From: Parapristionchus giblindavisi
Taxonomy: Eukaryota; Nematoda; Chromadorea; Rhabditida; Diplogasteridae
Length of the DNA stretch: 64,000 nt
Assembly (NCBI GenBank): GCA_943737045.1
Contig: CALSFV010000272.1
Span: 1 to 64,000, forward strand
Direction: 5' to 3'
The translations under genes and the position numbers were made by a program. Every line of letters starts with the position of its first letter. Position 1 is the stretch's first letter. Shown here piece after piece: positions 24,901 through 31,398 of this stretch. The notes beneath the pieces were generated by a model that worked only from the letters and a program-made list of their open reading frames with translations, did not search any database and was not told the DNA's origin.

Positions 24901-24974
24901 CTAGACCCATCGCGAGAGATAGAGAGGAGACCGAGCGAGTGAATGCTTTTGGGCTTTGCGAATTCGGACGACAT
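2401..24974 (-). CDS. ctf-4: WDHD1/AND-1/Ctf4 replisome adaptor
   Basis: Chromatin-bound adaptor linking the CMG helicase to DNA polymerase alpha at replication forks (family knowledge). Exons, 5' to 3': 24705-24974, 24329-24447, 24117-24222, 23427-23530, 23060-23201, 21712-21845, 21189-21258, 20794-20895, 20207-20321, 19346-19520, 18940-19048, 18827-18886, 18459-18516, 18330-18393, 18197-18267, 17765-17881, 17288-17394, 11185-11296, 10617-10764, 8966-9056, 8305-8388, 5290-5460, 4817-4947, 3649-3721, 3299-3400, 2971-3084, 2871-2923, 2499-2628, 2401-2430. They sum to 3162 nt, 1053 aa, with consistent phases. Residues 1-350 are WD40 repeats (SIDGTVAIWD, SPCGNYLAAS), 350-445 an acidic linker, 446-840 the SepB-type propeller (WNGFGTIRVFENDGD), and about 1001-1044 an HMG-like box (SGYDLWLADN). 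Human WDHD1 is of similar length. The large introns hold most of the transposons in this half. Least certain are the GTCGGT donor below 5290 and the acceptors at 11296 and 20895. Confidence 0.95.
3766..4788. repeat. 49-bp tandem satellite in ctf-4 intron
   Basis: About twenty units of roughly 49 bp built on GGCTACAGTAACCC followed by AGTTAGATCAATCATC and a GGGTAGATAGTAAA end. Variants (CCGCGTAGATAGAAAA, CAGGTAGATC) recur in the same order, so multi-unit blocks were themselves duplicated. It fills the intron between the exons at 3649-3721 and 4817-4947. Confidence 0.95.
5168..5264. mobile_element. MITE family E (AGGTCGAA-ended), copy 1
   Basis: Short element with inverted ends reading GTCATAGGTCAAATAGC and a matching CGACCTATGAC at the right. 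The interior repeats the phrase AATGCGGTTAG. It lies in the ctf-4 intron just 3' of exon 5290-5460. Confidence 0.7.
5694..6050. repeat. 112-bp direct repeat flanking a MITE
   Basis: Two diverged copies of one segment, about 5694-5808 and 5938-6050, share the phrase CTCACGCAGCCACTTCACCC. MITE family E copy 2 (about 5809-5939) sits between them. This could be a target duplication of unusual length or a local duplication that the MITE later entered. Confidence 0.7.
5809..5939. mobile_element. MITE family E, copy 2
   Basis: Ends ATAGGTCGAATAGC and CTTTTCGACCTAT are inverted; AAAATCCGGTCAGG and AAAATCCGGTTAGG occur in the middle. Confidence 0.75.
6225..6635 (+). repeat. dispersed repeat, interrupted copy
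   Basis: Second copy of the 1480-1790 repeat. A 99-bp palindrome (6377-6475) splits it and its right edge abuts the TTAA-flanked foldback element, so it is the oldest layer of this nested cluster. Confidence 0.7.
6377..6475. mobile_element. palindromic MITE inside dispersed repeat
   Basis: Left arm GGTGGTGTTACATTTTTC and right arm GAAATGTAACACCACC are complementary, with GC-rich inner arms carrying GTGCGCA. The related copy at 1480-1790 lacks it. Confidence 0.75.
6635..8296. mobile_element. TTAA-flanked foldback element, about 490-bp arms
   Basis: Arms of roughly 490 bp (about 6637-7125 and 7786-8293) are near-perfect reverse complements. Outer ends read GAGACCGGCTCGGTAAG and both are flanked by TTAA. 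A loop of about 660 bp contains sequence related, in reverse, to the element at 28470-28915. TTAA flanks suggest a piggyBac-type non-autonomous element. It lies in a ctf-4 intron with its right edge about 9 nt from the 5' splice site of exon 8305-8388. The open frames within the arms are mirror images and show no coding signature. Confidence 0.85.
7145..7480 (-). mobile_element. nested MITE-related segment inside the foldback loop
   Basis: Shares GATAACAATGGTAC, CCAAATACTA(T) and TGTTGATATA-type phrases with the element at 28470-28915 but in the opposite orientation. A short perfect hairpin around 7325-7350 (TCAACCATGA) is present. This suggests one element inserted into another. Confidence 0.55.
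8560..8610. repeat. (TTA)n microsatellite
   Basis: Pure ATT/TTA run in the ctf-4 intron between exons 8305-8388 and 8966-9056. Confidence 0.95.
9098..9720. repeat. direct repeat pair in ctf-4 intron
   Basis: Segments at about 9098-9290 and 9530-9720 are diverged copies sharing GGGGAAAACAAATCATTGTT-like and TAGTTGTATTGG phrases. The second is followed by a LINE-like 3' tail. Confidence 0.65.
9728..9786 (+). mobile_element. LINE 3' tail fragment (TAAA-tailed family)
   Basis: TTTGCTGTCGCACCTGTCAC followed by GGGTGTATCAAA and a (TAAA)n run. The same tail is at 11100-11168 and 21608-21664, which is typical of 5'-truncated non-LTR retrotransposons. Confidence 0.65.
9830..10143 (+). pseudogene. 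truncated LINE reverse-transcriptase C-terminus
   Basis: The open frame ending at 10024 has the C-terminal signature of CR1/RTE/Jockey-type LINE ORF2: an RRHNLYLRTHR stretch, then FLTNRIVQKWNNL (family pattern FxxRVxxxWNxLP) and FKSFIRNS just before the stop. The following 3' UTR to about 10143 ends CCTCCGAGGTCAGATAAATT with an ATT-rich tail and recurs at 57854-57985. Everything upstream of this last part of the protein is missing. It lies in a ctf-4 intron, antisense to the host gene. Confidence 0.75.
11045..11170 (+). mobile_element. (ATT)n run plus LINE 3' tail fragment
   Basis: A (TTA)n microsatellite at about 11057-11107 is followed by the GCACCTGTCACGGGTGTATC tail seen at 9728 and by TAAA repeats. 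It ends about 15 bp from exon 11185-11296. Confidence 0.6.
11411..11550. mobile_element. near-perfect 140-bp palindrome
   Basis: Arms of about 60 bp (GGCCGTATGCAAG outward, CGCCTACGCTAATGACG inward) surround a loop of about a dozen bases. The left arm has a few extra bases. It is probably a MITE. Confidence 0.8.
11687..11879. mobile_element. MITE family D (CATAGGTGGGC), copy 1
   Basis: About 190 bp with inverted ends CATAGATGGGCACG and CGCGCCCACCTATG. The interior repeats AAGGCTATGCGCA-type phrases. All four copies lie in ctf-4 introns. Confidence 0.85.
11975..12045. repeat. (AAAT)n microsatellite
   Basis: Tetranucleotide AAAT repeat, possibly the tail of an old retroposon. Confidence 0.85.
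12428..12540. mobile_element. MITE family B (TTAAAGGGG), copy 1
   Basis: Palindromic element with TTAA-containing ends (TTTAAAGGGGAAGTGACCT and a reversed counterpart) and a hairpin around AACAACGAGAG. It follows a family-C tail (GGTCTCCATCTTTAAAG) and touches a family-A copy, giving a C-B-A string. Confidence 0.75.
12541..12655. mobile_element. MITE family A (AAGCTAATTTTACTC), copy 1
   Basis: Family A is a palindrome of about 115 bp. Ends read TTTAAAGGCACACCCCAAGC and the reverse; the centre holds CTCTCTCGC with GCGAGAGAG, separated by TTTGTCT. Copies all begin and end at TTAA-like sequence. This one lies about 60 bp left of the LTR retrotransposon. Confidence 0.85.
12717..13086 (+). repeat. 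5' LTR
   Basis: TG...CA boundaries; contains AATAAA (AATAAAGAATG near 12833) and a TATAAGGG sequence that may serve transcription start and polyadenylation. Confidence 0.92.
13087..13104 (+). promoter_or_regulatory. tRNA primer-binding site
   Basis: TGGAGGTCCCGGTTCGGA starts directly at the LTR edge. Its complement ends in CCA and has T-arm-like CGAACC, as a tRNA 3' end would. The primer tRNA identity is not determined. Confidence 0.8.
14668..16410 (+). CDS. gypsy RNase H-integrase remnant polyprotein
   Basis: A 580-aa frame covering the end of a pol polyprotein. RNase H runs from about residue 15 to 137, with acidic residues near D22, E62/E64, D89 and D132 (IETDTSGK, VTDHAPL, NALADSLSR). 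Integrase follows: zinc-binding H227, H235, C265, C268, then the catalytic triad D299, D359, E395 (HADLLG, YTDRGSQF, NGQVEKMN) with 35 residues between the last two. A C-terminal GPYQIIDIAY segment completes it. The first dozen residues do not resemble reverse transcriptase, so the annotated methionine probably lies at the deletion junction rather than being a true start. No stop or frameshift interrupts the frame. Confidence 0.88.
   Translation: MSAMPAVMERVLKRSPFQIETDTSGKAIAAVLLQIGEDQELHPISYESLVLTKHEKNYVALELEALAIVYAVKKFKPYICGTTTTVVTDHAPLTSIFKKKDLSGRLERFQASILEADIVIVYRSGKKNALADSLSRYPPKANCINAICDESIISTDSIIEDQNNNEWISDMKSYLTNQNSKLPQTPRLSRKYIVIDNILLFKRLFEDDQFVLSESGKLKDTVMEFFHGNKILGAHLGKKKTLEKIKQRFTWKNLEDDLKRYIKTCDQCQKRKTSPTDVTKEGLGIFPTPSAPFERVHADLLGPLPQTQNGNRYILVLQDSFTKYVIASSLVDQKTETIIASLQRDLFSKHGFPRELYTDRGSQFTSDVFQNTCKELNIKLSSSTPYRHSANGQVEKMNHTIETMLSAYTNEKGNDWDRHCDYVVMAYNASPHAVLKCSPFFALFGREPKFPIDHIVGKQIKRLYADVPEYTDVLIKDMKLIHQHIGNKIDKASQKNKQWHENYVKLRPSKLVKGDMVLLRKGVSHKLKAQYEGPYQIIDIAYPNALINQGGSKTDKVHLDRLKKYYSNIESQDIRKQTAS
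16847..16859 (+). promoter_or_regulatory. polypurine tract
   Basis: AGAGGCGGGGGA immediately before the 3' LTR, where plus-strand DNA synthesis would start. Confidence 0.75.
16860..17229 (+). repeat. 3' LTR
   Basis: Same length and boundaries as the 5' LTR. Its right edge is 58 bp from exon 17288-17394 of ctf-4. Confidence 0.92.
18085..18175. repeat. dispersed ctf-4 intron repeat, copy 1
   Basis: Shares AATCGACCCACTATAT and TTCGGTGAGGGCAC with segments at 20615-20735 and 22895-23010, all in ctf-4 introns. Confidence 0.65.
19757..19948. mobile_element. MITE family D, copy 2
   Basis: Complete, CATAGGTGGGCACG to CCGCCCACCTATG. Short GACCGGGGGCAT-like direct repeats (TTTACAGGGGGC) follow it at about 19970-20070. 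Confidence 0.85.
20427..20552. mobile_element. MITE family E, copy 3
   Basis: ATAGGTCGAAAAGTATG at the left and TATTCGACCTAT at the right; the interior has two CCTGACCGC phrases. Confidence 0.75.
20615..20735. repeat. dispersed ctf-4 intron repeat, copy 2
   Basis: Contains CGACCCACTATATAAAG and GGTGAGGGCACCGAAAATG. The flanking GTGGATCGTGAAATGAC phrase occurs on both sides, suggesting a local duplication. Confidence 0.65.
21383..21575. mobile_element. MITE family D, copy 3
   Basis: Opposite orientation to copy 1; ends are slightly diverged (CATAAGTGGGC and GCCCGCCTATG). Confidence 0.82.
21604..21664 (+). mobile_element. LINE 3' tail fragment
   Basis: GCACCTGTCACGGGTGTATC then TAAA repeats, as at 9728; about 47 bp from exon 21712-21845. 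Confidence 0.6.
21944..22136. mobile_element. MITE family D, copy 4
   Basis: Complete copy, same orientation as copy 3, in the ctf-4 intron 5' of exon 21712-21845. Confidence 0.85.
22190..22600. mobile_element. inverted-repeat element (GTGATCATTGCTAGG)
   Basis: Left end GGTGATCATTGCTAGGCCAG is mirrored at the right by CTGGCCTAGTGATAG and GTGATCACC. Related ends recur at about 59560 and 62170. Confidence 0.6.
22608..22765. mobile_element. MITE family E, copy 4 (expanded)
   Basis: GTAGGTAGAATAGC left, TTTTTCGACCTC right. The interior repeats ATGCGGTCAGG-type phrases three times, making it longer than the other copies. Confidence 0.65.
22895..23010. repeat. dispersed ctf-4 intron repeat, copy 3
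   Basis: Diverged copy with CACTATATAAAA and GTGAGGGCGCCGAAAAT. Confidence 0.55.
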
Positions 24975-25272
24975 CTAGAAAAGAATATTGGCCAAATTTA
25001 ATGAAAATTAAAGTTCAAATCAATAAAATCTTAAAGAAATCAGTGGAACAAGTAAAATTCGCGCAATTCTGAATCTTCCCGCACTTTGTGTTGTTTAAAT
25101 AGTATACTGTAAGAAAAATCATCCACTGCGTAGAAGTGAGGTAAAGACGGCACGCAATGCTTTTTGGGCTGCTATACAGTCAATTTTTTTGAACTGCGTT
25201 AGTGATCGAGTTGGATATTTACTTTCTTGAGGCTTAGGTTCCGTGAATCCTTTCGCTTCAACAACATCCGAT
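24975..25272. promoter_or_regulatory. shared divergent promoter, ctf-4 / eEF1-gamma
   Basis: Only 298 bp separate the two start codons, which face away from each other. Both promoters and 5' leaders must fit here. A possible trans-splice acceptor (TTTACTTTCTTGAG) is seen about 50 bp before the eEF1-gamma start; this is inference. Confidence 0.7.
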
Positions 25273-27344
25273 ATGGCAAAAGGGGTATGTTGCACTCTTA
25301 ATCACCTTTTTATGTTTTATCTTGGTTCATTTCTACTTCATTTTGTGTTGTGGCCAAATTACGTCATTTTTATTTGTCAATGTTCAGAAGCTTTACGGAT
25401 CCGCCTCCAACTTCCGCGTGCAGAAGGTTCTGATCGCGGCCAAGCTCGGTAAGGCTGACGTTGAACTCGCTGGCGAGAAGGCCCCCGCTGACAAGTTCCC
25501 CTTCGGACAGGTGAGAAAAATATTTATCTTTTGTTATTTTTTGTTTTATGTTGTCATTCCTTTCTTTCCTCATTCATTTGTCTATTTTTTTCAGTTAGAA
25601 GATATTAATTATTATTTTACACTCATCTTTAGGTTCCAGCTTATGATGATGGAGAGAAGCAGCTCTCTGGTTCTGATGCCATCGCTGCCTATCTCGGAAA
25701 GCTCACTATCGTAAGTGATTTCTAATTTATTACATTTTGCTACTTATTGGATTTACATCTGTTCGTTTAGAAAACGAAAAGCTCAATGAAGATATATTTA
25801 ATTTAAACAAAATTCCAGTGCCCCGGAGTAGTTCAGTGGCTTCAATGGGCCGAGGCTTCTCTTCTCCCTAACGTACTCGGATATGTCCTCCCCTCCATCT
25901 CTGCTGCATCTCTTGATGGAGTCGTCGTCGAAGCCTACAAGGCTGAAGTGCTCGCTCAGCTAGCTCTTCTCGACAAGTACCTCCTCTCACGTACTTACCT
26001 CGTTGGAGAGAGACTTTCACTTGCTGATATTTCAGTCGCTCTCGACCTCCTCCCTGCTTTCCAGGTATTGTATTTATCTTACTCTCTTCATTTTTCTATT
26101 ATCCACATTAATCTTTCGGTTTTTAGAATGTTCTTGATGGAGCTTTCCGCAAGGCTAACGTGAACGTTACTCGTTGGTTCCTCACCGTTGTCAACCAGCC
26201 CGCTGCCAAGGAAGTTCTTGGAGAGGTTAAGCTCGCCGAGAAGGTCGCCCAATTCGACCGTTAGTTTATTTCGATTCATCATATGATCATGCCATCACCA
26301 AGTCAGCAGCCCGCTAGGTTTATTTTTGGGATGTGTTACGTTGATGGAATAGTGATTATGGTTCATTCAGCGTTTGGTGTGATACAGTTTTTGTGTCTAT
26401 CCTTACTTCTCTGGGTAAACCATGCGAGATCGAGAGTTGAAATGCCCATCGTGTGTCTGCCTCGAAATTGACCGTTTCTTAGTATGATCTCAAACAATTT
26501 CAGAGACCGAGTTCAACAAGATCGCATCCAAGCTCTCTGCAGCTGCCCCCAAGCAAGGTAAAAAGAATATTAATTTTAGTTATTTTTGTTTCCTATTTTT
26601 CTCATTATCATTTTGCCTACTCTTTCAGACAAGAAGAAGGAAGAGCCAAAGAAGAAGGACGATAAGAAGAAGGAAGAGCCCAAGAAGAAGGCCGAAAAGA
26701 AGGCGGAAGCTGAGGAGCTTGACGAAGCTGATGCTGCCGTGGCTGCTGAACCTAAGGCTAAGGACCCCTTCGCAGATTTCCCTAAGAGTTCATTCGTCCT
26801 CGACGCCTTCAAGAGATCATACTCTAACGAAGATACGCTCAAGGTTGCTCTTCCCCACTTCTGGGAGAACTTCGACAAGGAGGGATGGTCTATCTGGTAC
26901 GGCGAGTACAAGTTCCCCAAGGAGCTTACTCTTAGCTTCATGAGCTGCAATCTTATTTCTGGAATGTTCCAAAGACTTGAGAAGCTGAAGAAGAACGGTT
27001 TTGCCTCCGTCTGCCTCTTCGGTACTGACAACGATTCTACCATCTCCGGTGTCTGGGTATGGCGCGGACAGGAGCTCGTCTTCCCTCTTTCCGATGACTG
27101 GCAGGTTTGTACAATTTTTATTCTTGTTATCTGGTTACAGTTCTTACTTCATTAAATGTTATTCGAATTCTTTACTTGTGGTATAGTGAATAATAAGTCT
27201 ATATTACAGGTTGACTACGAGTCTTACGACTGGAAGAAGCTTGACCCCGAATCCGAGGAGACCAAGACCTTGGTTAAGGAGTACTTCGCCTGGGAGGGTG
27301 ACTTCGGAGGAAAGAAGTTCAACCAGGGCAAGATCTTCAAATAA
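25273..27344 (+). CDS. eef-1G: translation elongation factor 1-gamma
   Basis: Subunit of the eEF1B nucleotide-exchange complex that reloads eEF1A with GTP; cytosolic. Eight exons: 25273-25284, 25388-25510, 25633-25710, 25819-26064, 26127-26259, 26504-26557, 26629-27104, 27210-27344; 1257 nt, 418 aa, phases consistent. Residues 1 to about 200 are a GST-like domain ([38 protein letters not shown]). A Lys/Glu-rich linker at about 217-260 follows. The eEF1G C-terminal domain starts near [12 protein letters not shown], contains SMSC-type [14 protein letters not shown] and [11 protein letters not shown], and ends FNQGKIFK, the usual family terminus. The first exon codes for only four residues (MAKG). 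Codon use is strongly biased toward C-ending codons, as in highly expressed genes. Exon 5 uses donor GTTAGT; reading through would give an immediate TAG. Confidence 0.97.
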
Positions 27345-27584
27345 GAAGTGGCAACTGTTCCACCTTGTTTTCATGCCCCTTCTTTGTTTTATCCCTTCCT
27401 TGTTAGCAATGTCGATATATTCCTTGTTAGGATTGCAGTTAATTGTTTGCTAATTCCACTATAGTTTAATTACATTATTTCTGATTTTTTTTGTAACTGC
27501 GATCTGTGCGAGGTGAAGTTGACTTGTTAATGTTGTTTATAAACGGTGGTAATATAACGAGTGTCATAAACGTGTATTTATTCT

Positions 27585-28087
27585 TCAACGAAAGAACATG
27601 TATAATGCAAAAAGTAGAACATTGAATAATTTGTAATTAGTAGAATCATTACAGTAATCCATATTATTACAATAGCAATTGAAGTACAGCCCATCTGATG
27701 CATTTACTGCCTTGCATGCTGCAAAAATATGATTATTTATTTTCAGTTTCATTTGACTAACTTGAAGTAGCCTTTTCGAGTGGTACAACATCGCTACAGC
27801 CATGCAATATGCCGTTTGCTGAAGCAGTTGGAATTAGTTTTTTTAAAACCTACATGTATCACTCACATCTACTATCGGGTCCCTTGGTGCACCAGAACCC
27901 CTCACAATATTTGTCAACCGCACAGATCATATCGAAGTTGGCGCCATTCCACGGTGTGATGCACGAATGGCACTTGATCTTCACACTTGCATCGACGATT
28001 GAGAGTACTGTAGCATACAGTTACTGATTACGGTATGAATGAACACTCACCTAGAAGGAGTAGGGTGACTGTGCCTGCTATGGGCAT
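27585..28087 (-). CDS. small secreted Ly6/ET-like cysteine-rich protein
   Basis: Four exons: 28051-28087, 27867-28007, 27762-27818, 27585-27718; 369 nt, 122 aa, phases consistent. Residues 1 to about 20 form a signal peptide (MPIAGTVTLLLLVLSIVDA). The mature part has paired cysteines (KIKCHSC, ICAVDKYCEGFWC, HGCSD) ending in CYCNNMDYCND. That CxC...CN close resembles Ly6/uPAR three-finger or nematode ET-module proteins. A hydrophobic end (LFNVLLFALYMFF) fits a GPI-anchor signal, placing the protein on the outer cell surface. AATAAA lies just after the stop. The gene converges on eEF1-gamma with about 240 bp between stops. The exact family and ligand are unknown. Confidence 0.75.
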
Positions 28088-29008
28088 GCCTAGGGTACAG
28101 AATTTGCGTCGGAGGAAGCACGAGAGTACGAGGATTGTGATAGAGAAGTGTACTAGGCTACATAGTAGTAAGGGGGGACTGTTTCGTTTTTCATTTAGAC
28201 CCTAGTAACAGTGTGCATGCATTAGTGTTGTCAAAGGAGACCGCAGTGGAACAGAATGCGAGGAGCGGAAAGAGAAACTTCCAGGCTTTCCAGAGATCAA
28301 AGATCAACTTTTAAGGGTAAGTGTACTTGCGGAGTGCAAAAGAGTACTGTGTCAGGTTCATCATGCTTGCGGTAGCAAAGATCAAAGATTAATCGCAACA
28401 TCTGCAAAATACCTATTACCCATTAGGGGGAAAACACCTAAAAACTATGGTAAAGCTATCTAGAATGATGTGATCATTCGGGGGCGATCGATTCGGCAAC
28501 GAATCATATATCGGTTGGGAGATGTCCTATGACAACAAACAAAAGTTGTACCATTATAATCAGTAGGGGTGCACGGTATTGTTTCAGTGGACCCATGAAA
28601 ATTCATGATGATCCGAGACCAAATACTATATGCCTGTATATCAACAGTGAGCTACATTTTATTTTTATGGATACCGTAATCCGAACTACCGTAATCAAAC
28701 CGGGATTTGTCTTGAATTTCGCCATTTTCAACCATGAACCACATGTCGACTGAAAAAAAAAAAGTTCACGATTCCCGACTGTTACGGTAACACAATACCG
28801 GACACCCCTACTGATAACAATGGTACCATAAACAATGGTATGGTAACTTTTGTTGCCATAGGCCATCTCCCAACCGATTTATGATCCGTTGCCGAATCGA
28901 ACGCCCGCGATCATTCGTTCCTTCTCTCATATTGATCTTTGATCTTTGATAATTTTTGTTATTTCATCATTGTATCTTCTTTTCATTCTTCATTTTATCG
29001 TTAACATT
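28088..29008. other. gene-free stretch with one MITE
   Basis: Upstream region of the Ly6-like gene, with several GATCAAAGATCAA-type short repeats (28290, 28376, 28940) and the inverted-repeat element at 28470-28915. No supportable coding frame. Confidence 0.6.
28470..28915. mobile_element. inverted-repeat MITE of about 445 bp
   Basis: Left end ATTCGGCAACGAATCAT with GGTTGGGAGATG is mirrored at the right by CATCTCCCAACC and GTTGCCGAATCG. Arms of about 150 bp include AGTAGGGGTGC / CACCCCTACTG. A related, rearranged segment sits in the foldback loop at 7145-7480. Confidence 0.75.
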
Positions 29009-29130
29009 AAAGGCATTCGCCAAGCTAATTTTACTCTCCACTCTGTCAATACTCTCTCGTAGACAAAGAAAGCGAGAGAGCGCTGCCAGAGCGGAGAGTT
29101 TCAAATTGGGGGTGTCGCATTAACAATAAA
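29009..29130. mobile_element. MITE family A, copy 2
   Basis: Complete palindrome in intergenic DNA, AAGCTAATTTTACTC on the left, GAGAGTTTCAAATT on the right. Confidence 0.85.
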
Positions 29131-29308
29131 GGCACTCTGAAAGACTGAGAGGATTCATGTGCAAAAAGTGTTTCTAGAAAGTATAACAAACAGTTCACAG
29201 GTCTTATGCTCCATGGTCAACACTTAGTTTCCAGTGAGAATATTAATAATATTATATTTTATCTTATCTAAACGGATCAAAACCTATAGCTTATAATATA
29301 TATGCCAG

Positions 29309-29831
29309 GGCTGTGCATTTTCCTTTTTCCGATTTTCCAATTTTCCGAATTTTCTGAGAAAAATCGGAAAATTTTCCGAATTTTTAAAAATTTTCCGAAT
29401 CATTTTTTGTCTAGAGAAAATACAATTTTTCGATAATTACGGTATTCGGGACTAAACTATCCAATCGAAAAAAAATTCCCCCCACATACTGAAATACTCG
29501 TTTTTTCTACATTTTCCTTCAAAAAGTGAATTTTCAAAAATTTGCTGTCCCTTTTCAATAACGTTCCGATCCGTGGATATGAGATTTAGTTCTTGATTTG
29601 TAGATAGTTCCGTGCTGCTGTTTGATTATTATTATTTTTATTATTATTTAATATGTTCCTTGTGGCCGTTGCGATTTTCTTCAGCTCGATCAAGCAAAAA
29701 ATCGAGAAAAAGCACGAAAATTTAGAGTATTAAAGCGAATTTAGATTTTTTTTCCGAAATTTTCCGAATTTTCCGAGAAATCTTTTCGGAAAATTTCCGT
29801 TCTCCGAAAATTTCCGAAAACAGCCCAGATA
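29309..29831. mobile_element. TTCCGAAAA-rich element with GGGCTGT ends
   Basis: Begins GGGCTGTGCATTTTCC and ends GAAAACAGCCC. Both sides are dominated by TTTTCCGAA repeats, which pair with each other; the centre is AT-rich without a gene. Confidence 0.6.
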
Positions 29832-29911
29832 TGTGTTGATGAAAAGTCGTTTTATGGAAACTAACCTAAGATAAAGCCAATCTTAATCATCGGCAAAGAA
29901 GTGCAGAAGTA

Positions 29912-30947
29912 TATGAGTGCGCTTGCGATAGAATCGACTAAGTGCCGGCACAGTCAAAAAATCAAAATTTGGGTATCGGGGTTCTCGAGGGTGCTGATGA
30001 CGATGGACATGTTCATTTTGCACCTAGAGCCACCGTTGAGGCCAGACGACGTCGCGTTGAAATCTCGTTTTTCTACTTGAAAAGTCGTTTCTCTTCACCC
30101 GATGGTGCTAAAATTACAAAACTATGCCCCAAGGTGCAGAATTTCATGGCGATCACGCCTGTCCAATTCATTTTTTACCAAAAATTTTTATAATTTTCAT
30201 AAGTGGAATTTCTCTCAACGGCAAAAGTGTGTAATGCAACCTACACAGATCGGACCGGACTGGCTTCAGTATCACATGGAAAAAATTTCAGCCAATTTGT
30301 GCCCGCGACTTTCGAGAAAATCAACTTTCAGTGTAGGCATTTTGCAGTTGAAATGGAGGCAAGAGGCGAGAGAGTGTGGTGGTGTGAGAGAGCAAAGGAG
30401 GTAGAGGAGGAGACACCCCCTTCCTTTCTATGCGGCTCGCCTCACCTGCCTCTCTGCTCTCTCACACCACCACACTCTCTCGCCTCTTGCCTCCATTTCA
30501 ACTGCAAAATGACTACACTGAAAGTTGATTTTCTCGAAAGTCGCGGGCACAAATTGGCTGAAATTTTTTCCATGTGATACTGAAGCCAGTCCGGTCCGAT
30601 CTGTGTAGGTTGCATTACACACTTTTGCCGTTGAGAGAAATTCCACTTATGAAAATTATAAAAATTTTTGGTAAAAAATGAATTGGACAGGCGTGATCGC
30701 CATGAAATTCTGCACCTTGAGGCATAGTTTTGTAATTTTAGCACCATCGGGTGAAGAGAAACGACTTTTCAAGTAGAAAAACGAGATTTCAACGCGACGT
30801 CGTCTGGCCTCAACGGTGGCTCTAGGTGCAAAATGAACATGTCCATCGTCATCAGCACCCTCGAGAACCCCGATAGCCAAATTTTGATTTTTTTACTGTG
30901 CCGGACCCCCACTGGATATGGTCGATTCTTTCGCAAGCGCACTCATA
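29912..30947. mobile_element. Tc1/mariner-type foldback element, about 470-bp arms
   Basis: Near-perfect inverted repeat of the whole element (ends TATGAGTGCGCTTGCGA and the reverse), with a short spacer at about 30420. The arms differ at only a few positions. TA flanks both ends. A paralogous sequence at 36901-36930 shows the same flank with a single TA and no element, so this is a direct empty site. Mirror-image open frames in the arms carry no recognisable protein. Confidence 0.9.
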
Positions 30948-31260
30948 TAATTCAGTCACCCCAACGAATTATGTTAATACAAAGGTCATATGAAGATCAA
31001 AGATCAAAAGACATATGAAGATCAAAGATCAAAGGTCATATGAAGATCAAAGATTAGTAATGTGAGGGATACTGTATGACGGGGCATCTCTGACAATACT
31101 ATACTTTATTTCCTTTTTCAGTTGTTGGATGCCCCTTTGTTCTATTACGGTTCTTTCTTTCTTTCCAATGATATTTTATTATTTATTTTCATTTCATTTC
31201 AATCGTTATTTTCATTTCTATTTTCCTATTTTCATTTCAAAATAAAATTAGATTATGCAT

Positions 31261-31288
31261 ATAAAGATGTAAAACTAAACAGTGAAGA
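31261..31288 (+). promoter_or_regulatory. conserved promoter block, module gene 1
   Basis: ATAAAGATGTAAAACTAAAC followed by AGTGAAGA, 138 bp before the start codon. The same block stands at 37092 in the collapsed paralog and, diverged, at 40042, 141 bp before the start of the third copy. TATAAAG may be a TATA-type core. Confidence 0.6.
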
Positions 31289-31398
31289 GACATGAATCTC
31301 TCGTATGATTTGAATAATTTCAACTCTCGTATATATTCTCCTTTTCTTCTTCGTCCATATCATTTTCATCGTTTCATCTTATCAAGATCGGTTCACTC

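Noticed and set aside
26260..26471. Alternative eEF1-gamma end at CGT-TAG or a separate small gene after it
   Set aside because: The GTTAGT there works as a donor to 26504 in the right phase, and the conserved linker and C-terminal domain follow.
29942..30880. Six overlapping open frames on both strands around 30.0-30.9 kb
   Set aside because: They are mirror images produced by the foldback arms and resemble no protein.
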